Source: Dehalococcoidia bacterium (GTDB lineage Bacteria > Chloroflexota > Dehalococcoidia > Dehalococcoidales > DAOWLH01). From it: 20,661 bases of DNA. The stretch covers positions 1-20,661 of the forward strand of contig DAOWLH010000020.1 in assembly GCA_030643515.1 (NCBI GenBank), read 5' to 3'. This document shows, piece after piece, positions 7,122 through 14,000 of the stretch. The notes under the pieces were generated by a model that saw only the letters and a list, made by a program, of their open reading frames with translations, ran no database searches and was not told the DNA's origin. Made by a program: the position numbers and the translations under genes. The stretch's first letter is position 1. Each line of letters begins with the position of its first letter.

Positions 7122-7721
7122 CTACTTATACAGCCCGTGCTCACTGATGTACTCTGCCACCGCCTGCGGGACAAGGCTGCCGATCGACAGCCCGCGGCAG
7201 ACCCGCTCCCTGACTACCGAGGCACTGATATCTATCTCCGGCTTGTCCAGTAATATCACCCGGGATGCCAAGCCGGGAAGCTCCTTATCCAGCTCAGCCA
7301 GGTCAGGGACCGGGCAGCCGACCCGGGGTACGGCCAACAGCCGGCACAGGGAAATGAGCTTGACCGGCTGGTGCCACCGCGGTAAATCAACCAGGTTGTC
7401 CCAGCCGAGGATGAAGAAGGTCTCGTCTTTACTGCCCCCCTTTTTCTTAAGCGCCAGCAGGGTATCAACGGTATAGGTTGGCCCTTCCCTCTCCAATTCT
7501 AAGGTGGATAGCTGGAAGTAGGGCCTGCCGGCTATAGCCAGACGCACCATCTCAAGGCGGTGCGCGGCCACCGAGATGATGTTATTGGCCTTAAGCCATG
7601 GCTGGCCGGCGGGGACAAAGAGCACCAGGGCCAGCTCCAGCCAAACCCTTACCACCTCGGCCACAACCAGATGGCCGCTGTGGATAGGGTCAAAGGTCCC
7701 TCCCAGAATGCCAATCTTCAT
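7122..7721 (-). CDS. nadD: Nicotinate-nucleotide adenylyltransferase
   Basis: This enzyme joins ATP and nicotinate mononucleotide to make deamido-NAD in NAD synthesis. The nucleotidyltransferase signature GILGGTFDPIHSGHLVVAEVV (residues 4-24, containing the HxGH motif) and the C-terminal ISASVVRER motif (ISxTxxR type) identify it. The frame is open to an ATG at 7751, but the start is placed at 7721..7719 (MKIGILGG) because families begin there. Translation then begins 4 nt after the obgE stop, giving 199 residues and probable coupling. A GGTGG-type ribosome site lies within the end of obgE. The gene converges on gyrB with 10 nt between them and no visible terminator. Confidence 0.94.
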   Translation of the reverse strand: MKIGILGGTFDPIHSGHLVVAEVVRVWLELALVLFVPAGQPWLKANNIISVAAHRLEMVRLAIAGRPYFQLSTLELEREGPTYTVDTLLALKKKGGSKDETFFILGWDNLVDLPRWHQPVKLISLCRLLAVPRVGCPVPDLAELDKELPGLASRVILLDKPEIDISASVVRERVCRGLSIGSLVPQAVAEYISEHGLYK

Positions 7722-7725
7722 TTCG

Positions 7726-8988
7726 TTACCACTGCCACCTAAAGTCGCCACAGCGAATATTATCCCCCGGTTTCACGCCGGCCCTCTCCAGCTCCCTCCT
7801 CAACCCGGGCCGTGTAAGATAGCCAATCAGCTGCCGCCGCGCTTCCGAGTTAGTCAGGTCGGTACCGGCTACCACCCGTTCCATCTCCGGGCTGGCGATA
7901 ACAAGGGTGTCACCCTGCCGGCTTACCCTAACCCTGCCTTCGACCGGCTCCGGGTGAAACTCCTTAAGGGGAGTACCGGCAGTCACAGTGCCGCCGCCAG
8001 CCCTTCCCAGCAATACCCAAACCGCAGCCATGAGCCCGGGGATTCCCTGCCCGGTGACTGCGGACACAAAATGCACCGCTATGCCGGTATCGGAGAAGGC
8101 CTTGTCCAGCCCACCCATGCGAGCCCTCACCTCCGGCAGGTCGACTTTATTAATAACCACCAGCTGTGACTTTAAGGCCAGCGCAGTATCAAACAGACCA
8201 AGCTCGCTATTTATTCTAATCATATCTTCTACCGGTGCCGGCAGGCTACCGTCCAAAAGGTGGATGAGCACCCTGGTGCGTACCACATGCCGCAGGAATT
8301 CATGACCCAGTCCCCGCCCCTTATGGGCACCAACAACAAGACCTGGTATTTCAGCCACAACAAAACTGTCCTGGCCGACCTCTACTACCCCTAGAATAGG
8401 CTCAAGCGTAGTGAACGGGTAGCTGGCTATCTTGGGCTTGGCCGCCGAAGCCGCCGCCAGCAGGGAAGACTTGCCCGCATTGGGATAACCAACGATGCCA
8501 ACATCAGCAATTAGCTTTAGCTCCAACAGGACACCCTTCTCCTCCCCCAGCTCCCCTTTCTGAGCCAGCAGCGGGACCTGGTTCGTCGCCGAGGCGAAGT
8601 GGCTATTACCCAAACCACCCCGGCCACCGACAGCCACCACCACCTGTTGCCCCGGCTGAACAAGGTCGTACTCTTCACCGTAACCAGCGGTTTTATCCAT
8701 ACTAAAAACAGTGGTACCCGGCGGCACCAGAAGCACAAGGTCTTTTCCACTCCGCCCATGCCTCTTTCGCCCGCGGCCGGAGATGCCATTCTCTGCCTTA
8801 TAGATTTTACCCCCGCGGTAGGCAATCAGGTCATCCACATCACGATTAATCTTAATAACCACATTACCACCATGGCCGCCATCACCACCGTCAGGGCCAC
8901 CATACGGCACGAATTTCTCTCGTCGGAAGCTGGTAGCACCGTCGCCACCACCCCCTGACTTTACCCTTATACTAACCCAGTCAAACAT
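7726..8988 (-). CDS. obgE: Obg-family GTPase (CgtA/ObgE)
   Basis: This 420-residue GTPase acts in late 50S assembly and stress signalling. The glycine-rich Obg fold occupies about residues 1-155 (SGGGGDGATSFRREKFVPYG, GGPDGGDGGHGG). The GTPase domain has G1 GYPNAGKSS, the FTT switch (YPFTTLEP), G3 AEIPGLVVGAHKGRGLG and G4 NKVDLPE. The C-terminal OCT domain ends GDNIRCGDFRWQW. In G3 the usual Asp of D-x-P-G is Glu, a conservative change. No Shine-Dalgarno is visible before the ATG; the preceding 40 nt are very AT-rich and contain an inverted repeat. nadD follows 4 nt downstream. Confidence 0.95.
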   Translation of the reverse strand: MFDWVSIRVKSGGGGDGATSFRREKFVPYGGPDGGDGGHGGNVVIKINRDVDDLIAYRGGKIYKAENGISGRGRKRHGRSGKDLVLLVPPGTTVFSMDKTAGYGEEYDLVQPGQQVVVAVGGRGGLGNSHFASATNQVPLLAQKGELGEEKGVLLELKLIADVGIVGYPNAGKSSLLAAASAAKPKIASYPFTTLEPILGVVEVGQDSFVVAEIPGLVVGAHKGRGLGHEFLRHVVRTRVLIHLLDGSLPAPVEDMIRINSELGLFDTALALKSQLVVINKVDLPEVRARMGGLDKAFSDTGIAVHFVSAVTGQGIPGLMAAVWVLLGRAGGGTVTAGTPLKEFHPEPVEGRVRVSRQGDTLVIASPEMERVVAGTDLTNSEARRQLIGYLTRPGLRRELERAGVKPGDNIRCGDFRWQW

Positions 8989-8994
8989 AATACT

Positions 8995-9022
8995 TTACAT
9001 TAGTATATTGTTTATAATGTAA
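8995..9022. repeat. Inverted repeat just upstream of obgE
   Basis: TTACATTA (8995-9002) and TAATGTAA (9015-9022) are perfect 8-bp arms with a 12-nt loop, beginning 6 nt before the obgE ATG. It could be an operator or a leader hairpin for obgE. A minus-strand TATACT (9007..9002) lies within it, but I find no matching -35. Confidence 0.4.
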
Positions 9023-9027
9023 TACTT

Positions 9028-9168
9028 ATGGATGTAGTAGTTTATTTAATTGGTATTGATAATAACATAGAGAGCGTGTATTTAGCTTGTGGTTCTGGAA
9101 TATATAATAAAACCTTCTTCGCGGTGGTGGGATATCAACCGTGCGTTAAAGAGAGTTATCGAAAATGA
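9028..9168 (+). other. Possible 46-codon small ORF in the AT-rich gap between obgE and dnaA
   Basis: The 237-nt gap 8989-9225 is AT-rich. It contains a plus-strand reading frame starting ATGGATGTAGTAG and encoding MDVVVYLIGIDNNIESVYLA followed by 26 more residues, ending in TGA at 9166-9168. A perfect TATAAT (9013-9018) lies 9 nt before the ATG, which would make it leaderless, but no -35 fits and no Shine-Dalgarno exists. I recognise no family. It may be chance or a decayed insertion. Nothing else is supported in this gap. Confidence 0.2.
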
Positions 9169-9225
9169 GTACTACTTTTAGAAAATTACCGCGGGGTTAT
9201 GAAAGATTCTGGAAGGGTGGGGTGG

Positions 9226-10557
9226 CTAACCTTTGTTGGGGCTGTGCATTCTTCTCTGGATACCCTGCACCTTTCGCCGCAGCAGGGGGCTTGCCTTGAT
9301 GCCGTCGGCGATCTTCTCACAGGCGTGGCTCACGGTGGATGGACTCCTGCCACCAAAGAAAGCACCGATTTCAGCCAGAGAGCAGTTGTTCCGTTGCTTA
9401 AGGAGGAACATGGCTACCTGGCGGGCCTGGGCGACCTCCTTGTCCCGGCGGCGGCCGGTCAAGTCTTCCGGGGTTAGGCGAAAGCTTGAGGCGACGGTGA
9501 AGAGCAGCGTCGGCGGAGCAGATTGGCTGCCATCAGCTGCGGTGCCGGAAATGTCGGCCAGGGCCTTGGTGGCCAGCTCCACGGTAACCTTCATCCTGAG
9601 AAGCCGGGAATAGGCGATCACTCGGTTGAGCCCGCCCTCAAGTTCCCTGACATTCTTTTTTATTCGCTTGGCGATGAGTTCCATAACGTCAGGCGGTAGC
9701 TCTACCCCGGCATGCTCTGCCTTGGCCTTTAGGATAGATAGCCTTGTTTCAAGGTCGGGTGGTTTAATATCAATGGCTAACCCGCCCTCGAAACGGGAGC
9801 GTAACCGGTCTTCCAGCAGGGACATGGCGGACGGTGGGCGGTCGCTGGTCATCACTATCTGCCGGTTAGAGTTGTGCAGCTCGTTGAAGGTGTGGAAGAA
9901 GTTCTCCTCCGTCTGTTCCTTGCCACCGATGAAATGTATATCGTCAATCATCAGTAAATCAATGTCCCTGTACTTGGTGCGGAATTCCTCCATTTTTCGT
10001 TCGCGGATGGCGGTTATAAAGTCGTTGGTATACTGCTCCCCGCTGGCATAGAGAACCGATACGCCGTTCGCCTGCGCCAGATTGCCGATGGCCTGCAGCA
10101 GGTGGGTTTTACCCAGTCCGGAGCCGCCGTAGATAAACAGTGGGTTGTACCCCTGACCCGGGCTCTGGGCCGCTGCCAGCGCGGCGGAGTGGGCCATGCG
10201 ATTGCAGCTCCCGGTGATGTAGGACTCGAAGGTGTATTTTGGGTTGTAGCTGGAACACTCCTGCCCATTTCCCTGTTGGCGGATGGTGCCGGTTGCGGTA
10301 TTGGCCGGCCCGGCGTCCAGTTGGAATTGGACACTGATGTTGCCGCCGGTGAGCCCGAGCAGGGTTTTTTCTATCAGGGAGCGCTGCTTCCTGTCCAGAT
10401 ACTCAGCGGTAAAAGCGTTGGGGACGCTTATGGTAAACCGTCCACCCTGGCAGGCTATGGCCTTGGTCCCCTTGAACCAGGTTCGGTAGTTTGACTTGCT
10501 GACCTGTAGTTGCAGTTCCCCCAGGGCAGCTTCCCAGACTTCTTGTGCCGACCTCAT
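9226..10557 (-). CDS. dnaA: Chromosomal replication initiator DnaA
   Basis: This 443-residue AAA+ protein opens the replication origin. Domain I covers about residues 1-80 (VWEAALGELQLQVSKSNYRTWF), and a short Gln/Gly/Ser linker follows. The AAA+ core has Walker A GGSGLGKTHLL, Walker B LLMIDDIHFIGGKEQ, and MTSDRPPSAM with LLEDRLRSRFEGGL. Domain IV (about 350-443) ends ...VSHACEKIADGI...KVQGIQRRM, so the gene is complete. The unusual part is the DNA-recognition loop. E. coli GGRDHTTVLHA corresponds here to GGRSPSTVSHA (residues 402-412), so Asp433 and His434 of E. coli become Ser405 and Pro406. The ATG at 10557 follows an AGGAG about 12 nt upstream. It is divergent from fmt. Confidence 0.96.
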   Translation of the reverse strand: MRSAQEVWEAALGELQLQVSKSNYRTWFKGTKAIACQGGRFTISVPNAFTAEYLDRKQRSLIEKTLLGLTGGNISVQFQLDAGPANTATGTIRQQGNGQECSSYNPKYTFESYITGSCNRMAHSAALAAAQSPGQGYNPLFIYGGSGLGKTHLLQAIGNLAQANGVSVLYASGEQYTNDFITAIRERKMEEFRTKYRDIDLLMIDDIHFIGGKEQTEENFFHTFNELHNSNRQIVMTSDRPPSAMSLLEDRLRSRFEGGLAIDIKPPDLETRLSILKAKAEHAGVELPPDVMELIAKRIKKNVRELEGGLNRVIAYSRLLRMKVTVELATKALADISGTAADGSQSAPPTLLFTVASSFRLTPEDLTGRRRDKEVAQARQVAMFLLKQRNNCSLAEIGAFFGGRSPSTVSHACEKIADGIKASPLLRRKVQGIQRRMHSPNKG

Positions 10558-10655
10558 TCTCTAGAGTCGCTCCTGACAATAACTAATAAAACGCCTCGTA
10601 TATCAGTTACGAAGCTGCCTTGGATGGTCCGTGTAAGTGTTCAGGGAACTGATTC

Positions 10656-10685
10656 ATGTTATCAGCCGGTACATAGGGGTGGCAA
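10656..10685 (-). promoter_or_regulatory. Candidate dnaA promoter
   Basis: The minus strand shows TTGCCA (10685..10680), an 18-nt spacer and TAACAT (10661..10656) preceded by TGA, an extended -10. The leader to the dnaA ATG would be about 90 nt. Confidence 0.4.
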
Positions 10686-10834
10686 GGTGTCTGGGGCAGG
10701 TTGGTAGCCGGTTTTTATCCTAGCGATCTCTCGCAAGGTCTCTCGTCCTCCTGTTTTTGCCCAGTTTTTAACAGACAGGCAGCAGGAGAAATTTGGCAAC
10801 AATATTTTCCCCGGATGGCGAAATAAGGGACTGG

Positions 10835-10863
10835 TTGCCGGCCCGGGCCTTAAGTGTTAGTAT
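10835..10863 (+). promoter_or_regulatory. Candidate fmt promoter
   Basis: TTGCCG (10835-10840), a 17-nt spacer and TAGTAT (10858-10863). The predicted start is near 10870, so the mRNA would begin within the loop of the 10863-10880 inverted repeat and carry only a short leader. If fmt is instead transcribed from further upstream, the hairpin would be in the mRNA. Confidence 0.4.
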
Positions 10864-10880
10864 GCCTCCACAAGGAGGCA
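10863..10880 (+). promoter_or_regulatory. Perfect hairpin sequestering the fmt Shine-Dalgarno
   Basis: TGCCTCC (10863-10869) pairs perfectly with GGAGGCA (10874-10880) across an ACAA tetraloop. The right arm contains the GGAGG ribosome site of fmt, 6 nt before its TTG start. In an mRNA that starts upstream, the site would be hidden. A nine-codon frame (ATG 10862, TGA 10886-10888, peptide MPPQGGRL) runs through the hairpin and its stop overlaps the fmt start as TTGA. Confidence 0.5.
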
Positions 10881-10884
10881 GACT

Positions 10885-11820
10885 TTGAGAATTGTATTTC
10901 TGGGTACCCCACAATTTGCCGTCCTTCCTCTTGAACACCTCGTGCAAAACGGTTATCAGGTGGTGGCTGTCTTTACCCAACAAGATAAGCCGGCCGGGCG
11001 GGGGCGTCACCTGGTGTTTACTCCGGTCAAGGCAGCAGCGGCTGCCCTGGAACTGCCGGTTCTGCAGCCCGGGAGCCTGAAGAAGGCGGAGGCGGTTGCC
11101 GAGCTGGACGTATTAAAACCGGATGTTATCGTGGTCGCCGCCTTCGGCCAGATTCTACCAAAGGCTGTCTTGGACTTGCCCGGGCGCGGCAGCATTAATA
11201 TCCACCCCTCCTTGTTGCCGAGACATCGGGGAGCATCCCCGGTGCCGGCGGCCATTCTGGCTGGAGATGAGTTTACCGGCGTCAGTATTATGCTGATGGA
11301 CGAGGGGTTAGATACCGGGCCGGTGCTGGCCCGGGCCCAGATTCCCATATCGGACGATGATAACGCCGGCTCGCTTGCCGCTAAGCTGTCTCTCCTTTCG
11401 GCCCATCTGCTCCAGGACGTGCTCCTCGCCTGGGGGCGAGGCCAGCTTTCTCCCCAGCCCCAGGACGAGGCCGGGGCCACCTATTCCGGCACCATCAGCA
11501 AGGAAGAGGGTCAGATTGACTGGCACCAGCCGGCGGTGGACATCTGGCGCCGGGTGCGTGCCTTCAATCCCTGGCCGGGCAGCTATACCAGATGGCAAGG
11601 GAAGTTGCTCAAGATAATTGAGGCGATGCCTTTGTTGTGTGACGTACCGCCAGCCTCTGAGGGACAGGTGATAGCCTTGCCCGGTGGCGGCTTTGGCGTT
11701 GGCACCGGTAGCGGTGTTCTGGCGGTGCTTACAGTTAAGGCGGAGGGAAAACAGGCAGTACCGGCAGCCGCTTTCCTGCGGGGACAGCGACAGCTCATCG
11801 GGGCCAAACTCCCATGTTGA
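10885..11820 (+). CDS. fmt: Methionyl-tRNA formyltransferase, TTG start
   Basis: This 311-residue enzyme formylates initiator Met-tRNA using 10-formyl-tetrahydrofolate. The N-terminus RIVFLGTPQFAVLPLEHL is typical of the Rossmann-like domain. The catalytic segment SINIHPSLLPRHRGASP carries the Asn and His of the N-x-H motif and the SLLP signature (about residues 107-123). The catalytic Asp lies in EGLDTGP (about residue 142). The C-terminal domain starts near residue 205 (TYSGTISKEEGQIDW). The start is TTG at 10885, 6 nt after AAGGAGG (10872-10878), and gives the family's N-terminus; no ATG fits. mazG follows, but with its own strong promoter. No peptide deformylase gene accompanies it here. 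Confidence 0.95.
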   Translation: MRIVFLGTPQFAVLPLEHLVQNGYQVVAVFTQQDKPAGRGRHLVFTPVKAAAAALELPVLQPGSLKKAEAVAELDVLKPDVIVVAAFGQILPKAVLDLPGRGSINIHPSLLPRHRGASPVPAAILAGDEFTGVSIMLMDEGLDTGPVLARAQIPISDDDNAGSLAAKLSLLSAHLLQDVLLAWGRGQLSPQPQDEAGATYSGTISKEEGQIDWHQPAVDIWRRVRAFNPWPGSYTRWQGKLLKIIEAMPLLCDVPPASEGQVIALPGGGFGVGTGSGVLAVLTVKAEGKQAVPAAAFLRGQRQLIGAKLPC

Positions 11821-11826
11821 CTCTTT

Positions 11827-11845
11827 TTGCATAATTATTGCATAA
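11827..11845 (+). repeat. Tandem TTGCATAA direct repeats upstream of the mazG promoter
   Basis: TTGCATAA occurs at 11827-11834 and 11838-11845, exactly 11 bp apart, about one helical turn. They end 5 nt before the -35 of the mazG promoter. The arrangement suits an activator site, but no regulator is identified. Confidence 0.35.
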
Positions 11846-11850
11846 GTTTT

Positions 11851-11880
11851 TTGATAACCGCAGTGCCCAGCCTGTATAAT
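11851..11880 (+). promoter_or_regulatory. mazG promoter
   Basis: TTGATA (11851-11856), an 18-nt spacer and a perfect TATAAT (11875-11880). The start point is expected near 11887, downstream of the in-frame ATG at 11884, which rules that ATG out as the main start. Confidence 0.65.
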
Positions 11881-11904
11881 CTTATGACACCGAGGAGTTT
11901 TATT

Positions 11905-12684
11905 TTGCCCGAACAGCCGGATTTAAACCAGCTCTCTACCCTGGTAGGTATCGTTGCCCGCCTGCGCGGCCCGAACGGCTGCCCCTGGGACAGGGAGCAG
12001 AGCCACGCTTCGCTGCGGCATTGCCTGCTGGAAGAGTGCTACGAGGTGCTTGAGGCTCTGGACGAGGGTGACGCCCGGCGGCTGGCAGTAGAGATGGGTG
12101 ATTTGCTGATGCAAATCGTCTTTCATGCCCGGATTGCCGCCGAAGACGGTGAGTTTGATCTTGGTGATGTCATCAGCAGCATCAGTGCCAAGCTAATTCA
12201 TCGCCACCCCCATGTCTTTGGATCACTCAAGGTTAAGAGTGCCGACGAAGTGCTGGCCAACTGGGAAGCCCTCAAGAAGCAAGAAAGGAAGGAGGGGGCT
12301 TCCATGCTGGATGGAGTACCCGTCGCCATGCCTGCTCTGGCTTACAGCCAGGGGATTCAGGCCCGGGTAACGCGGGTCGGCTTTGACTGGCCGGATGATA
12401 GCGGCGTAATCGACAAACTGGCTGAGGAGGTCAGGGAATACCAGCAGGCAGAGAGCCAGGAGCAGAAGGAGGCCGAGTTCGGTGATTTACTCTTCACCCT
12501 GGCCAATATCGCCCGTCGGCAGGGTATAGACCTGGAGTCGGTGTTACGGCAGGCCAACCGCCGTTTTTATCGGCGCTTTTCCCGTATGGAGGAGCTTTGC
12601 CAGAAGCGGGGATTGAATTTCGCTGAACTGTCCTTTGACGAGCAGAACAACCTGTGGGAGGAGGCCAAAAAGGAAACGGACTAG
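11905..12684 (+). CDS. mazG: Nucleoside triphosphate pyrophosphohydrolase MazG, TTG start
   Basis: MazG hydrolyses (d)NTPs to monophosphates and pyrophosphate, cleaning nucleotide pools. The first MazG domain is clear: IVARLRGPNGCPWDREQSH, SLRHCLLEECYEVLEAL with the E-x-x-E helix, and EMGDLLMQIVFHARIAAE with the E-x-x-D metal-binding helix. A second, similar repeat follows (DKLAEEVREY, EAEFGDLLFTLANIARRQG), as in full two-domain MazG. The frame is open from 11827 with an ATG at 11884, but I place the start at TTG 11905. GAGGAG (11892-11897) lies 7 nt before it, and the promoter start point is near 11887. This gives 259 residues beginning (M)PEQPDLNQLSTLVGIVARLR. The tRNA-Pro gene follows on the opposite strand. 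Confidence 0.92.
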   Translation: MPEQPDLNQLSTLVGIVARLRGPNGCPWDREQSHASLRHCLLEECYEVLEALDEGDARRLAVEMGDLLMQIVFHARIAAEDGEFDLGDVISSISAKLIHRHPHVFGSLKVKSADEVLANWEALKKQERKEGASMLDGVPVAMPALAYSQGIQARVTRVGFDWPDDSGVIDKLAEEVREYQQAESQEQKEAEFGDLLFTLANIARRQGIDLESVLRQANRRFYRRFSRMEELCQKRGLNFAELSFDEQNNLWEEAKKETD

Positions 12685-12686
12685 AC

Positions 12687-12764
<78 letters not shown>

Positions 12765-12774
12765 ATTAGTATTT

Positions 12775-12803
12775 ATTATAGGCGGCTTTAACCGCCAGGG
12801 CAA
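12775..12803 (-). promoter_or_regulatory. tRNA-Pro promoter
   Basis: The minus strand has TTGCCC (12803..12798), a 17-nt spacer and a perfect TATAAT (12780..12775). The predicted start is about 4 nt before the mature tRNA 5' end. Its -35 overlaps the ribosome site of the divergent ApgM-like gene, and GGCGG/CCGCC forms a hairpin inside the spacer (12781-12796). Confidence 0.6.
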
Positions 12804-12808
12804 GGGAT

Positions 12809-13996
12809 ATGAAATACTGCGTTTTAATAATTGATGGTGCCTCCGGCTGGCCGCTTGACGCATATGGCGGCAAGACCTGTCTTGAGCTGGCCGAAACGCC
12901 CAACCTCGATGCTGTGGCCGCAGAGGGCTCGGTCGGGCTTGTTCAAACAGTGCCGGCGGGGATGGAGCCGTCCAGCGCCTGTGCCTGTATGTCGCTTCTG
13001 GGCTATGACCCCGGGGTTTACTACCGGGGCCGGGCAGCCATTGAAGCGGTCAGCATGGGCATCCCCATCGGTCCTGGCGAGGTTGTCTTCCGCTGCAACC
13101 TGGTGGCAGTAAGGGATGGCCGCCTGTGGAGCTATAGCTCGGGACACATCGGTAGCCAGGAGGCGTCCCAGCTTGTTGAAGCGCTAAACCGGAGCCTGGG
13201 TAGTGATGACGTTTGCTTTTACCCCGGCGTCGGCTACCGGCACCTGCTCAAGCTTAAGGGGCATGAGGATACCCTCAAGGCTACCTGCACGCCACCGCAC
13301 GATATCCCGGGTAAGCCCATCGGTGAGTTTCTGCCCCGGGGCCGGGGGAGCGAGTTCTTGCGGCAACTGATGAATGACTCGGAGCCAGTTCTTAACGAGC
13401 ACCCGGTAAACATTGCCCGGCGGAAGCGGGGTGATATCCCGGCGACCATGATATGGCTCTTCTGGGGCAGTGGCCGCGTGCCCGATATGCCCGCCTTTGC
13501 CAAGGTCTACGGGCTTAAGGCGGCACTAACCTCCGGGGTTGACCTGCTTGGCGGCCTGGGGAAGATGATGGGCATGGACATACTGGATATCCACGGGGTG
13601 ACTGACGGTATGAACAATGACTTTGCCGGACAGACCCGGGGCGCATTAAAGTCGCTTGACGACCATGACCTGGCGGTTGTCCATATAGAAGCGCCGGATG
13701 AGGCCGGGCACGCCGGCTCGGTTGAGGAGAAGGTCAGGGCGATTGAGGTTATTGACCGGGAAGTTGTCGGCCGGCTGCGCCTATCTGCGCCGGGTGGGTT
13801 CCGCCTGCTTATTATGCCTGACCATCCGACGCCGATAAAGGTTCAGACCCACGTTGCCGAGCCGGTACCCTTTGTCCTCTGGGGGCCGGGCTTTGCCGCC
13901 AACGGTGCCGGCAGGTTCACCGAGGCCGAGGCGAAAAAGACTGGCCTTTTCTTTGAGAACGGGTATAATATCATGGCAAGACTGGTAGGGAGATAG
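12809..13996 (+). CDS. ApgM-family phosphoglycerate mutase or proposed homoserine kinase
   Basis: This 395-residue protein belongs to the archaeal-type cofactor-independent phosphoglycerate mutase family (alkaline phosphatase superfamily, COG3635). The metal-binding pattern is visible: Asp9 in VLIIDGASGWP, Ser56 as likely nucleophile in PSSACACMSLLGYDPG, HIEAPDEAGHAG (Asp and His), MPDHPTP (Asp and His), and a final His in VQTHVAEPVPF. Two roles are possible: 2- to 3-phosphoglycerate conversion, or the homoserine kinase role proposed for bacterial members clustered with threonine genes. Here it ends 4 nt before lysC, the first enzyme of the aspartate pathway, which favours the second role. 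An AGGGCAAGGG ribosome site precedes the ATG. Catalysis cannot be decided from sequence alone. Confidence 0.88.
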   Translation: MKYCVLIIDGASGWPLDAYGGKTCLELAETPNLDAVAAEGSVGLVQTVPAGMEPSSACACMSLLGYDPGVYYRGRAAIEAVSMGIPIGPGEVVFRCNLVAVRDGRLWSYSSGHIGSQEASQLVEALNRSLGSDDVCFYPGVGYRHLLKLKGHEDTLKATCTPPHDIPGKPIGEFLPRGRGSEFLRQLMNDSEPVLNEHPVNIARRKRGDIPATMIWLFWGSGRVPDMPAFAKVYGLKAALTSGVDLLGGLGKMMGMDILDIHGVTDGMNNDFAGQTRGALKSLDDHDLAVVHIEAPDEAGHAGSVEEKVRAIEVIDREVVGRLRLSAPGGFRLLIMPDHPTPIKVQTHVAEPVPFVLWGPGFAANGAGRFTEAEAKKTGLFFENGYNIMARLVGR

Positions 13997-14000
13997 ACCT

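Larger units (their letters stand above)
10558..10884. other. 327-nt divergent dnaA-fmt intergenic region, candidate origin or regulatory region
   Basis: No gene is supported here. It holds a dnaA promoter candidate (10685..10656), an fmt promoter candidate (10835-10863) and the fmt hairpin. Two short direct repeats are visible: TAAGTGTT at about 10634 and 10851, and GGTCTCTCG/GATCTCTCG at about 10723-10745. By eye there is no consensus DnaA box (TTATCCACA type), though TTATCAGCC and TTATCCTAG occur. Proximity to dnaA makes it an origin candidate, but the sequence does not establish this. Confidence 0.4.

Noticed and set aside
7722..7751. NadD start at 7751
   Set aside because: It would add ten residues ahead of the conserved KIGILGGTFDP start and overlap obgE; the ATG at 7721 fits better.
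8330..8370. Obg G3 motif Glu-for-Asp as loss of GTPase function
   Set aside because: The change is conservative and all other motifs are intact, so it is noted in the gene entry only.
8989..9225. Replication origin with consensus DnaA boxes
   Set aside because: No TTATCCACA-type box is visible here or at 10558-10884. Without GC-skew data the origin cannot be placed.
9199..9477. Plus-strand 92-residue frame over the end of dnaA
   Set aside because: It is antisense to the well-conserved DnaA C-terminal domain and has no family pattern or ribosome site.
11827..11904. Longer MazG starting at ATG 11827 or 11884
   Set aside because: The stretch contains the mazG promoter with a perfect TATAAT. 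The ribosome site and domain start both fit TTG 11905.
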